Assembly (NCBI RefSeq): GCF_022539665.2 | Contig: NC_081338.1 | Span: forward strand, 2,170,001-2,234,000 | DNA length: 64,000 nucleotides | Origin: Daphnia carinata | Taxonomy: Eukaryota > Arthropoda > Branchiopoda > Diplostraca > Daphniidae | Direction: 5' to 3' | Part shown: in pieces, positions 1 through 11,300 of the stretch | Layout of the letters: every line of letters starts with the position of its first letter | How positions within the stretch are numbered: the first letter of the stretch is position 1 | Position numbers and translations under genes: made by a program | The notes under the pieces: generated by a model | Told to the model about the DNA's origin: nothing | What the model saw: the letters and a program-made list of their open reading frames with translations, nothing else | Databases searched by the model: none

Positions 1-871
1 CACGAGCGTGCAATTCGGGCAAAGCTTCGTTCTCCTCGAGAGCAGCAACAGGTTCCTCCGATTCCGGAGTCACGAGAGTCGATCTGCTCTGTTCTTGGAC
101 CATCGTTTCCAATTCGGCAAGCTTGTTGCTCTGGTGAAGGTTTACTGATTCTAGTTCCGCAATTCTTGCTGCGCTGGAAACCAGTTCAGCACGAATTTGC
201 AATAGCTCCTTCTCGCTGGAATCAGCTGCCGTTTGCAGGTCTTGCACGTTGGTCAGTGCGGCTTGCAACTTGGATTGGACATCGCCGACTTCTTTGGCCA
301 GAGTGGCATTCTCCAAAAGAGCTTGGTCTCGTTCAGCTCTAACGTTGATCAGATCATTCGAAACCGAATCGTTTTGGCAGCGGAGACGAGCATTATCCAA
401 CTCCAATGCCACGTTTTGTTTGGAAAAATCATCATGCATTGCAATCATCGCTTCACGATTGGCGGCTCGAAGATCATCAAGATCAGTTTCGAAAAGTCGT
501 GCTTTAGTGTCGATTTCCACCTGAAGGTATGAGCTCTTCGCTTGCAGATGCTCGCGTCGGGATGTCTCTTCCAAAAGTTGTTCGGATAATTTTTGCGTCT
601 GCAAAGCGAATTCGTCTCTTTCCTTTTCCAGTCTCAACATTTCCTCCTTGAGCAGGGCAACCTCATTTTCACGGTCTTCAGTTGGGACGTTTCCCGAAGA
701 CGAAGATTCTTCACCGATGTCGACGGACAAAACATGGGCATTGACAGAACTTCTCCCGTTCAAACTGTCAACGTCAGCAGAAGAAATAACTTCGCGTTTT
801 CGGGCCGTATACCAATGGGAAACCGTTAAGGCAGACACTCCCGCAGCAATTCCGAAGATTACTCGATTCAT
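1..871 (-). CDS. Membrane-anchored coiled-coil protein, 5' part (runs off window)
   Basis: A single open frame starts at the ATG at 871 and runs without a stop to the window edge (290 codons, incomplete). The start MNRVIFGIAAGVSALTVSHW is a short hydrophobic stretch followed by YTARKR, typical of an uncleaved N-terminal signal anchor with the rest of the protein on the far side. From about residue 65 the protein is highly charged and rich in Glu, Leu, Gln and Ala with heptad-like spacing (for example ENEVALLKEEMLRLEKERDE), so a long coiled coil is likely. An acidic segment rich in Ser and Glu (EESSSSG) lies between the two parts. No intron is visible in the 871 bases shown. I do not recognise the family. 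Golgin-like or other tail/head-anchored tether proteins have this architecture, but that is inference only. Confidence 0.7.
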   Translation of the reverse strand, partial: MNRVIFGIAAGVSALTVSHWYTARKREVISSADVDSLNGRSSVNAHVLSVDIGEESSSSGNVPTEDRENEVALLKEEMLRLEKERDEFALQTQKLSEQLLEETSRREHLQAKSSYLQVEIDTKARLFETDLDDLRAANREAMIAMHDDFSKQNVALELDNARLRCQNDSVSNDLINVRAERDQALLENATLAKEVGDVQSKLQAALTNVQDLQTAADSSEKELLQIRAELVSSAARIAELESVNLHQSNKLAELETMVQEQSRSTLVTPESEEPVAALEENEALPELHAR

Positions 872-1749
872 TTTTGCTTTGAAGAATCACTTGGGATGGA
901 TCACTAAAGCCTGGAATGAGCACTGATAACTAAACCTTGATACTAGTACTGAGCACTAATACTTGGAAAGCAGGAGATTGAGTTTAATTCAAATAAAAAG
1001 CTTTCTTATGTATGGTAGGTCCAAATGACGGGGGCAGACCAAAGCTTCTGGCCTCGCATTTTCGGTGTTTCTGATGGGGAATTTTTTTTTTTAACGGCTC
1101 ATTTGGGTTATTTTTCAAATTAATGTAATGGAAAAAACATTGTTCAATCATTAAAATGGATATACAAAAACTTGATAGTAAACTACTTACCTTAAAAACA
1201 AAGGCGCTCTCAAGGTTATGGAAGCGGACGACCGATCTAGTGCTATGCATTATTGGATTGGATGCAATATTGCAGTATTATTCCAATATGGTATTTTCTT
1301 TTCTTTAGTTAAACTGTACACATCTTTTCGTATTAACAACGCCATTTTGTAAAATTCTTCTATGTTTAGCAAATGTAATATAAATTGGGTATAATATTTC
1401 ATCTAGTACACAGGATTCAGCATACATCCAACACCGTCACGGTCTCATGAGTTTGTGACGCAAGACGACGCATTTCCAAACAGAACATGCGTCGAACTCT
1501 CTAGTACCACGAATCGTCTGCAAAAATTAAATACGTTGAATTGCGTTTTGTCTGTTACATCATTTTTGTTACGACTACTGTTCAGCCAGTGGCATCATAT
1601 TCCCTATACTGTTATAAATTGCCCAGACTGGTAAATTGGGAAGAATTGTTACCCAAGAACGTTTTACGTTAAATTACATCTATTTTTCTCCACTGTAGGA
1701 ATTTGGCGTACAAAAGCTTGCTTGTTGACAAGTTCACGAAATACTGAAA
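872..1749. other. Intergenic, no gene seen
   Basis: AT-rich sequence between the divergent coiled-coil gene and the next plus-strand locus. Short open frames here (for example 984-1250 on the minus strand) have no domain, splice context or codon pattern that would support them. It presumably holds both promoters. Confidence 0.5.
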
Positions 1750-2136
1750 ATGTTGTCGGCCTACGTTCTCTGTAGTGGTTTGACGAACTTTGTTGGGAAA
1801 ACCTCCCTGAAGCAAGCAACTGTGCTTTTCTCAAAGCCAAATATCTACAGCTTGACGTCAAGACAATTGACTAATCAGACTTGTGTTAGTTTAACATGCA
1901 GATCTACTAGATCCCTCTCCCTGAAAGGAATTGCTATGGCTCCAGCTGGGGAAGGAGGTAAGTGTTTGTTATTTTACTGATTTTCAGTTTTTGTCAACAA
2001 TTGAAACAAATTTCCAACAAAATTGCAGCATTTAGTCTTGGGTAAGATAGTTTTAGGAGCATCTGGTCTTGGCCATGGTGTTGTGCATGTGTGTTGCCCT
2101 AAGTTCTTCCCAGTGGACTACCATATGGTATGGTAA
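1750..2136 (+). pseudogene. Broken mitochondrial-type gene fragment (possibly GHITM-like)
   Basis: ATG at 1750 opens a frame rich in Ser, Thr, Arg and Leu without acidic residues (MLSAYVLCSGL... RSTRSLSLKGIAMAPAGEG), which looks like a mitochondrial targeting sequence. It ends at a good donor (exon to 1957, GAG|GTAAGT). After an acceptor at about 2028 the expected frame hits TAA within five codons. One base over, a frame reads FSLGKIVLGASGLGHG and then on to DYHMVW at a donor near 2132. That glycine-rich membrane segment after a presequence faintly resembles the start of growth hormone-inducible transmembrane protein (GHITM/TMBIM5), but the match is loose. No continuing exons of that protein follow. 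I therefore read it as a truncated, frameshifted copy. A real short gene using the alternative acceptor at 2056 is possible. Confidence 0.3.
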
Positions 2137-2210
2137 GTTTGAATTCTCTTTCGCATGAAGATTTTCTATCATAACACATTCTTTTGTTTAACCAAGTGTA
2201 AATACATCAG

Positions 2211-4656
2211 ATGGTGGGCATAAGTGATATCAAAGTGGAGGAAGTCAGCAGCACCAATATCTGCAATCAGACAAGTAAACTCAACCGGTCATCAGAAGCT
2301 ATGAAATCCATGAAAGAGAATGGTTACGACTCAAGTGGAGATGGTCCTGCACATATAAAAAAGCGTGGTGCTACGATACACGAGTTGGAAGACCATCAGC
2401 AGCCTGCTGAAGAGTCTTTGAATCAAGATAATCAAACGACGAGTCATGTTGAACGACTGATGTTGGAAGACAACAGCAGTACGCGTAGCAATCCCCCCGA
2501 TCTTTACGAGATGACAATCCATCATCAGCCCGTACAGCATCGTACTCCGCGTCAGCATCAGTTGCACGCAAAGCCTCTTCATCATGTGGTACCGATTGCT
2601 CTACATAAAAAGCACGAACAGAGTAAAGAAACAGCGAAGTAGTGGGGGAAAAACATCGAAGAAAGAATTAACGGGATACTCAAAAGGTTGGATCAACTGA
2701 TCGGCGACCATGAAACGAATGGTACGTAATTTTGTTTAAAACACTTTTTACAATGCACTCTAAGTAATGCATTCTTGTAAGTACGGACTTGAATGGCCTA
2801 AGGCAGTAAAGAATGCTAAAGTATTCCACGTTTATTTAACTTGGAATGCTTTATTTATTGTCAAAAAGCATACTCTCGTACGATTAACAACATTTCCGTA
2901 GAATAAGCCGTGGTCTGAAACGAGTAAGTCCCAGTCATAAACCGTATTCAATGGCTTGGCAATCATCATTTGATACCTTTGCGTGAGTTATTTGATGGGA
3001 TTGGCCTGTAACCTATCGGTAAATTATGTAGGGTTTCCTCGCTGCGTTACAAAGACCTGGGAACATAACACGTGTATCCCTTACAATAGCCATTTATCAG
3101 TGCTTTTGAAGCTTTTCCTTTTTTTATAGCAGGGCTTCCACAGAAACAAACAAACGACCGGTACCCAGTAAAAACGCGTGATTCCCAAAAGAGAACAAAC
3201 TGCCTCTTTTCAGGGGGAAGTTTGGTCTTTCCTGCTAAATTATATTAGCCATTTAGTGTAACGCAACAAAGACTCGTAACGTATCTTACATTCTTATACG
3301 TCGCCTCGCATAACGAATAATCAATAGAATGAGAACAGTGGAGAATAGGGACATGGATAGAACCAACTGATACCGAGAACTTTTATAACCAAAAAAGCCT
3401 AGACTGTGGCTTGTTTAAATTGATTTTACATAGTGCTTTTAATCCTAAAACAATACTTGCTTGTGGTACACCGTTCTTCGTGTATTTTGACATGTCGTGC
3501 CAGATTGTTATGTTTAGAGTTTGTGAATTCTAGTCGTTTGTGTAACCATTTACAATGGTATTACACTCAAAACATAATAAGAGAGTAAAGATGCATCGAT
3601 GTTATTGCAGTTGCTAACACAAAATTCATTTAAACATTCTACTTTCAATGTCTTTCCTAATAGATGGTGGTAAGAAGAACGCACTGGTTGCACCGCAAAT
3701 AAGAGCCGGCCAAATCAATCAACACCGTGATATGACTAGCGAACGACTTCAGCATAATAAAGAAAAAGAACGAATGACAAAGCGAAGTGAAGAGCTAGAG
3801 AAGGTAGTTGAAAGGTTAACACATGAAAATCGGCAATGGAAAACTCGTCTTGAGGATTTGGTGGCGGAAAACCGGCATTTGCAGTTAGTCAAATATCCAG
3901 CAGACGAGCTGAAATCTCGTTCATCTGTTCTCATGACGGACATTAAAGCACGCCCTTCGGTTGTATTGGCCGATCCAACCGTTAAACGAAACGATATTGC
4001 CGAGGTAAGAGTTATAAAAGCTAATAAATCGCCAAGAGCGAATAGAATGATGGCTGCACGATAAGTTATAACCATTATAATTTCGACAGATTCAACTGAG
4101 GTCGGGCACCAAAGCATACCACTTTTTATTCCGTATTCTGCCGACCAAGTTCGTTAAATCTGAGTTCCACTTTGCTGCCATTGCTGGAACAAGCGCCACC
4201 GACTTGTGGTGATTGGGATGGATGCCAGCGCCAAACATCCAAAATGGATAACGGCATGGTTTGTCATAGTGCTAATAAATATTTTGCTGCATAATTTAGC
4301 AAAGGAAACACAAAACAAGTTGCTTTATTGTATGCAAATGAAACAAACATTACAGGTATACCGGAAGATTGATCAACGCGGACGGGAGCTTGAGCGACTG
4401 TTGGATCAATACGACATGCATCTGGCCAGTCCACCACTTTACAAGCTCAAATACATTCCGGAGAATTACACGTTCATCGATGTTACACTGGGTGGGGAAA
4501 ATATTCAGTTTCACGACTGGAAATTCTGGGAAGATTCTCTGTCCGATCATCCCTACGTTTTCTTTCAGGTATGGAAGCTTCTAGTTCCCTTTTCCAATTG
4601 GGTTACCGTAGAAGAATAGTTTACAATCGTTATTACCCTATCTGCAGGTGGAATGA
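2211..4656 (+). pseudogene. Coiled-coil protein locus with in-frame stop and frame change
   Basis: Inferred exons: 2211-2721, 3664-4004, one ending at 4258, 4356-4568 and 4648-4656 (stop). Exon 1 encodes a polar region rich in His, Gln and Ser (MVGISDIKVEEV...). It contains TAG at 2640-2642, yet the same frame continues as WGKNIEERINGILKRLDQLI to a donor. It joins in phase to exon 2, a clear coiled coil with leucine-zipper-like spacing (RSEELEKVVERLTHENRQW). The third exon stays open from its acceptor in one frame up to TGA at 4207-4209. The frame that fits the donor at 4258 and the next exon (VYRKIDQRGRELERLLDQY) is a different one. The protein would end PYVFFQVE. I do not recognise the family. 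Either this is a decaying gene copy, or two sequence errors or missed splice sites are present. Confidence 0.45.
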
Positions 4657-5955
4657 AGTATTCAATTTCGCACACGTCTCACAGCGGCACGAACGGCAAT
4701 CCTAGAAATACGAGCGGGCAATATGAGCGTATAGCAAACGGATAAAGTTATCTTCAACACCTGTGCTTAACTTAGTCAACCATAGTCTTCAATGTAAGTC
4801 ATTCTTCATCTCTATTCCTGCATCGTATAATACTGTAAATTATCAGTAACATGCAACTCATTTTTCAGCTGTCTGGTTAGTATTGAAATTTGCGTATGTA
4901 TCAGTATGTGATGGTTCATTTTAGATTACTCTGACAAGCTTAAACAAATTTCTTCTATACTAATTGTTTTGTTTGATACAATTCTCTATGTTTTAATTAA
5001 AGTTGACGTTACCTTTCATTCTTGTTCTTAGTGCGGTAGTAATTGGAAAACACTGAACCTCGTATGTTATTTATCACCATTTTCTGGATACTGTTCATTT
5101 ATTACATTGTACAATAGTTTCACCGAATTTAAACGAGAGGTAGTTTAAGACGGAAAATACACGATAACGTTAACAACATGGTTTGTGGTCGTCATTTACT
5201 GTATATAATAGTTGCGTGAACATCTAACAGTAGCGGCACTTGAAATGACTGAGTATGGCACCCTCCCAATGTTGGGATCAGTAGTAACCAAGAGTCTGTA
5301 AGCAATTACAACTCGAAACGTTAAGCGTTGGTATGGGATTGGCCATCCATTCCAATGCAAAACTGAATAGAGAAGTAAGAGCTTTCAGCTGATGTCACGA
5401 TGGGGATCATATGGTACAGTAATATGATCCGGGCCAACATCGTGACAGTTCTGGAGGATACTAGCATGTCAGTCAAGTGCTTAGCGCAACCATTTTGATT
5501 ATTTTTATAATAACTAAAATAAAAACTGACAAAGCGAAACTTCGATCGTTGCCAAACATTTGATCATTCCCTTAACATAGACATTTGCAGATTGAAACTA
5601 GGAAATAGCCATTAGCGTTGTAAATGCAAACTGGCAGAAAAAATTTACATTTCATTCTGTTATATTGAATTACAAACGGAAAGATAAATGGATTTTAACC
5701 ACATCAACTACACAATGCCATAGGGCTAACATAACGAATCAATGCGACTCTGTGCTACGCAACTGAATGTATAAATTTCCAGCATATTTATAAATACCAA
5801 TTGGATACTGTGTTCAGCAATTACAATGTTGTACAAACACATACTAAAAACGCCTTCATCAGCTTTATGTAATAAAGAATAAAACAAGTAGATTCGGCAA
5901 CGACATTATAGCTGTATTCAACATTTTATTTATAAATCACATTCGTTTAGACTTT
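4657..5955. other. Intergenic, no gene seen
   Basis: AT-rich spacer between the coiled-coil locus and the Tyr-rich repeat genes. I see no open frame with coding character, no RNA gene and no repeat structure. Confidence 0.5.
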
Positions 5956-7230
5956 TTAATACATACAGTAAGTAAATGGCAGGGAAATATTCACCTTGGA
6001 ACGAGGGCTGCAAATAAAACTAAATCTAATTCTCCTATCATCGAACATGATGGACGACGTGGGAGCTGAATAGTACTTCTGTGCCTCGGTGTAGTAGCTA
6101 GGACTGGCATAGGTTGTTGTGTAGTATGCTGGAGCTTCAGTGTAATAAATTGGTGCAGCATACGTTATGGTGTAGTTCTTGGACGCCTTTGTAGTGTAGT
6201 ATTGAGGGGCCTCAGTGTTGTAATACATGGGGGCCTCAGTGTAGTAAGCTGGAGATGTGTAAGTGGTTGTGCAATACTCAGTTTTCTTGGTGTAATACTC
6301 GCAGCAGTAGTGTAGTATTCAGCGGATTTCGTGCTGTAGTATTGGGTAGCTTCGGTGTAGTAAAGCGTAGCAGCATAAGTAGTAGAATAGTACTTGGCGG
6401 GCACCATATAGTAATTTGGCGAAGCATACGTTGTTGTGTACTCGGTAGCTTTTGTAGTGTAGTACTGCGGAGCCTCAGTGTAATAAGGAAGAGTGGCGTA
6501 AGTGGTGGTGTAGTACCTCGGGACTTCTGCATAGTAGCTTGGCGCAGCATAGGTTGTGGTGTATTCAAGAGCCTTTGTAGTGTAGTATTGTGGAGCCGCC
6601 GTCTTGTAATACATGGGGATCTCTGTGTAGTAAGCTGGGGCAGCGTACGTGGTAGTGTAGTATTCAGTAGCCTTTGTGATGTTGTAAGACGGGGCAGCAT
6701 CAGTTGTTGTGTAGTAGGTAGGTTCCACGTAGTACGAAGTAGCAACCGTGGTGTAGTAACTTGGGGCAGCGTAAGACTTCGGGCCTTCAGTGTAGTATGT
6801 GAATTAAAATAGTGGAGTGTAGCTGCTTCTGTTGTGTAATAGGCAACTATAGTGGTGGGGTAGCTGGGCGCAGCATAATATGTAGGGGGAGCTTCAATAT
6901 AGTAGCTCGGTGTAGCGTATGTCGTTGTGTAGTACGTCGGAGCGGCATACGTAGTTGTGTAGTATTGCGGCGATTTGGTCGTATAGTACTGGGGAGGCTC
7001 GGTGTAGTAGCTGGTGGCAGCATATGTTGTTGTATAATACTCGGCCTTCTTTGTTGTGTAGTACTAGGGAGCATTGGTGGTGTAGTAACTGAGCGCACCA
7101 TATACGTCGTAGTGTAGTAAGGCGCTGAATTGGTTTAGTATGCAGAAGAAGTCGAACCCATTGGTTCACCCATGGCCTGTCCAGCCATCACAGAGACAAC
7201 GACCAACAGCAGCATCGCGCCGTAGTTAGC
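5956..7230 (-). pseudogene. Tyr-Thr-Ala-Pro repeat secreted protein, dead copy
   Basis: An exon starts after an acceptor at 7231. The ATG at 7215 gives a signal-peptide-like MLLLVVVSVMAGQAMG. The body is made of degenerate repeats of the type YYTTTYAAPSYYTEAPQYY plus YYTTKA. The frame is broken repeatedly: TAA at 7135-7137, a frameshift around 7110, TAG at 7064-7066 between repeats, a shift near 6725-6790, and another near 6300. The carboxy end reads RRIRFSFICSPRSKVNISLP. The repeats are kept in amino acid sequence between the breaks, so the loss is recent or the breaks are assembly errors in low-complexity DNA. Tyr-rich secreted repeat proteins of this kind are probably cuticle or egg-shell structural proteins (inference). 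The paralogue lies at 7952-8360. Confidence 0.65.
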
Positions 7231-7633
7231 TGAAACTAAGACAGTACATACACATGCTGTTGCTGAGTCCAAATGGTTTACTACACTGAATCAAGTTATG
7301 TTTGTCCTCTCATTTTACATGCGTCCAAACTCACCCTGTTTCGATTGACTAGCCCTGCGGTTACGACACGCGCACCTAACAGGTACTGACGTGACAGCCA
7401 ATATTCTTATGTCGTTAAAGAATAACGAATGATATGATTAAATCCTTTCCCTAGTCGATTATTACAAGAAAAACTCCTTGTATTTTCATTCTCAGACATG
7501 AATTGTTTCGAAGATAGAAGACTCATGTAGTGCAGCAGCAAAACGAACAAGAAGCAGAAGTGAATCACGTACATAGCCAAATGTGTATATCTTTGGGATC
7601 AGTAATCTAGTCAAAATTCTTGTTGCAAATGAT

Positions 7634-7653
7634 GTGTGTGTGTGTGTGTGTGA
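7634..7653. repeat. TG dinucleotide microsatellite
   Basis: About ten uninterrupted TG units between the two Tyr-rich repeat genes. Confidence 0.9.
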
Positions 7654-7951
7654 ATGTTGTTTGTATGTGTCACAGTTTGGTTTTCGTTAGAAAATGCACT
7701 GCTTCAAAACTCGTACCAAAATTGTCTTGTCTTTTTGTGATAAATGTGATAAAGAATAAAAACAAATAGATTTGGTAACGGCATTATAGCTGTACTTGAG
7801 ATTCCATTTATAGACCACATTTGTATGGAACGACTAGTTAATGCGTCAATATTTGGCAGGGAAATACTAATTTGGGAACGAGGGCAACAAGTAATAACAA
7901 AAGATCTAATTCTTCCGTCATCAAGCTTGACGGATAGCGCAATTTTCACGA

Positions 7952-8360
7952 TTAATAATACTTCGATGGCTCAGTATAATAGCTGGGAGTGGCGTACGTT
8001 GTTGTGTAATATGCTGGAGCCTCTGTGTAATAGCTCGGTGCGGAGTAGTATCTCGGTGCCTCCGAATAGTAAGTAGGAGCCGCATATGTTGTGGTGTAAT
8101 ACTCGGGCGCCTTTGTAGTGTAGTACGTCGGAGCAGCATACGTAGTGGTGTAGTATTCGGGCGCCTTGGTCGTGTAGTACTTGAGAGCCTCGGTGCAGTA
8201 GCTAGGGGCACTATATGTTGCCGTGTAATACTCCGCCTTCGTTGTGTAGAACTCAGGAGCCTTGGTGGTGTAGTACCCGGATGAAGACGAGCCTATCGGC
8301 CCACTAATGGCCTGTCCAGCCATCAAAGAAACGGCCAACAGCAGATTGTAGCACAGTTAG
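7952..8360 (-). CDS. Tyr-Thr-Ala-Pro repeat secreted protein, paralogue with uncertain start
   Basis: One frame stays open from 8338 to the stop at 7952. It encodes LAVSLMAGQAISGPIGSSSS, then tandem YYTTKAPEYYTTTYAAPTYY-type repeats. The end is YYTEPSKYY followed by a stop. The protein is almost only Tyr, Thr, Ala, Pro, Glu and Lys. The N-terminal segment is homologous to the signal peptide of the neighbouring dead copy at 5956-7230. At the position where that copy has ATG CTG CTG, this one has AAT CTG CTG with one base missing. The frame upstream of it meets TAA directly after the acceptor at 8361. It therefore lacks a normal start unless an unseen exon restores the frame. Downstream sequence (RIRSFVITCCPRSQISISLP, about 7840-7905) matches the C-terminus of the other copy but lies beyond the stop. 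It is probably structural (cuticle or egg shell), and may be inactive. Confidence 0.55.
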
Positions 8361-11300
8361 CTATAAATGAAAAAAGAATGCAGTTTAACAATATATATGC
8401 ACTCTGCATAATTCTTTATTTTGTTGTATGTACTTGTTGTAATGTTTTGTACTTTTGTAGTCGCTTCGAATAACTCCTTTTTGAAAATAGATCTCTCTTC
8501 GACAAGGTCTACCGTTGTGTGATGGATGTTTGGCAATAGTGATACTATCCTTGCATTTTCTATGCCCGGCTTGGGTGATCATACCATATCATATTGCCTA
8601 TATTCAATCAACAATTTAAATAGATTAGAGTAGAAATCAAAATTTTAATGCTTATAGTTCCTCACCGTAATGCTGATAAAACATTGTTTGAACAGTAAAT
8701 AGCTGATTGCAATTTGTTTTACCGAATAGTTATCAATTGGAATAGTTCCATCGGCTTGCATATGTTAGTCACAATTGATGCAGTCAATTCTAGGATTCTT
8801 GGATGTAGACTGTTGGTTGACTTTTCATATAAAGCCAATATTTTTTTTTTCAAAGCTTCATCATTCATAACATTACGGCAGTCATGCAATATTAAAAAAT
8901 TAAGGTTGCTCGTTTCAAGGAAGTCTTTCTGGATAGCCTCAAGAAAAACCAGTTAAGTCATAACAAGTACTCGGTTTTTTCCTCACTCATGTTTCCACCT
9001 AGAACAAGAACAGATGCATCAAATATTTTCAAAATACTCATATGCCTAGACATACCTCTGGCAACTCCATTGTACTACACCTTTTTTCTCATGAAAATGT
9101 CCCACCTTCAAAGGAGTGTGCTGACGCAAATAGGCAGATCGCTGAAGTGCCAATTTAACTGTTGGTGTAAAGTATACTGAGGAAAAACCTCCAGAACAAG
9201 ATTGTTTTGTAATTTAACGGTTTAGGGGCGAGAGAAGGAGAGTCCGTCTTATCTCTAATGCCAACAAAATAAATTTAAACTAACAAACTAACAATCGGTC
9301 AATAATCAGTATAACCCGTTTTGTTGTCGTTTTACAAATAAAGAAAAAAAAAATGCAAATAACAACAACATTCAGGTAAACGATTATTAATGAACAAAAA
9401 TTTATTAGTTACTAGGTCAGCCTACACCACAGGAGCAAAACACGCGTGGCAGAAAAATTTACAAAGCTGAGACCTCCCTGCAGAGTTTGGGAATTTTGAA
9501 TAGTAAATCGCTATCGCAAATTTGCCCGTTTTCTATTATCACCCGATCAGTCGAGGTGGAAGTGCAAATAGTAAAAAATTGCCGATGAGGTTTACGTGAC
9601 CGATCAGCAATTAAAACAAATAACAGATTTTCAACGCTACATCTTCCGAAACGGTGCTTTTTTTTTGGAAAAGGATTCAATGTTGTTAGATGTTTTCACG
9701 CTGACTGTTCCTATCTAATCGTGCCTTTAAAGTAGCATAAAGAGAAACATGCATTTCTCTTTAAAGCATTATACACAAGACAAGTGTAATGTAAATGTTG
9801 TTCCAACAGAATTGTAACATTATCTTTAAAACAAATTGAATTCAGTTCCGTGGTCTAATCACGGTCTATTCAATAAGCTGAGCTGCCTTCCTTTATAGAA
9901 AATTGCTTTTTTTATTTTTAAACATTATCTTTATAACTATCGTTTAAAAACCGCCGAAAATCGAATAAAGTTCACAAAAGAACTACCCGGAAAAAAAATT
10001 ATGATTGAATTGAAAATTTGGGTTTGATAGCGAATATATAGATATAGAAAAATGTGGAAATATTGGTAAAAACAGGTGCTTCCCAATGAGTTTTGAAGAA
10101 GAACAGTGTTTTCAGTGATAAGTAAGCAACAATAGTTGTTTGTTTACATTAAATGCATTACTCCCGAATGTTATTTAAATTATTTTCTACTGTTTAAGAA
10201 AAGTCATTATCGTTTTAAGATTCATTGACACCATTTTAAATCCCATAAATTTTGCGATTTCTTCGGATGAATGAACTGTGCACCCAGACAAGTTTATGTG
10301 GAAAATCGGGTAAGTTTTGTTACTTATTTATTTTTTTTTAATATTATTGTTATTTTTTAAATTTTAAAACACAAAAAAAATCAGATCACAAGGAATGAGA
10401 AAGAAAAAATGTGTAGCGAGAATCCCAAAGCTTTGAGAAGACTCGCATGTTTTTTAGAGAATCACAAATTACCTGACAAAGCCAAACACTTTTAACAAGG
10501 TTTTTATAAATTATTCCGAGGATCCCACAATTTTTTAAAGGATAAGGTATTTTTTAAAAGTTGTATTATTTGTTATAATTTTTGGACAAATTTCTCCGTT
10601 GTTTCCTATTTTTCCACTTTAAGCCCGTCCGAGAGGGAAGAGGTGACGCTAGCATGATTTTTAAGCTTGCCTTTTTTATGGTATGCGTTGCAATGCCGCT
10701 ACAGGCTATATTATATGTACCACAATGTTCCCATTATGCCTCCCTTTCGACCGCTTTTTGTCATTTGCACGTCAACTGTTTCGTTGCATCTGCCCGTCGG
10801 ACGCTCACAATCTCTGCTCGTCAATCCGCTTGCAAATTTTGTCCGTCAACTCTTTCGCCACCCCTTCCCATAAACCCCCTCATCATTTCTACCCCTCAAG
10901 TAGTTCGGCTGCTTTGATGTGCATCACATTCGCTAGCTCTTCCCATTGACCCAATCACAATGCGTGTCCTTCTACTCACCATTAATCTCTGTCTCTCAAA
11001 CCTTTTGCTTAGCATACGCGTTGACTGGCTAGCGGTTTTTTCCGCCGATTGCCATGACCGTTTGCGGTCCATAGCTAGTTGGCCAACCGTTATATTTCCA
11101 GGTCTGCTCGTCGAACTCACAGTGGAACAAGCATCTGTCCCCCGCCGTCTGGGTTGAATTTGCTCGTCCCTAGTGGCATTCGGTGATCTGCGACTTAAAC
11201 GACTCGTCTTTTTGGCCGTCCACCTACTCATTATATCAGGTTAATCAAAAAATTGCGTCTGCCCGTCAACTTTTTCATCGGATTCGCCCGTACCACAGAT

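Noticed and set aside
984-1250. Minus-strand frame of 88 aa upstream of the first gene
   Set aside because: It has no domain or signal, low-complexity codons, and lies in the presumed promoter region.
6255-6812. Plus-strand frames rich in Val, Ser and Gly opposite the Tyr-rich repeats (also 6812-7117)
   Set aside because: They are antisense shadows of the repetitive TAC TAC ACN codons and have no independent signal.
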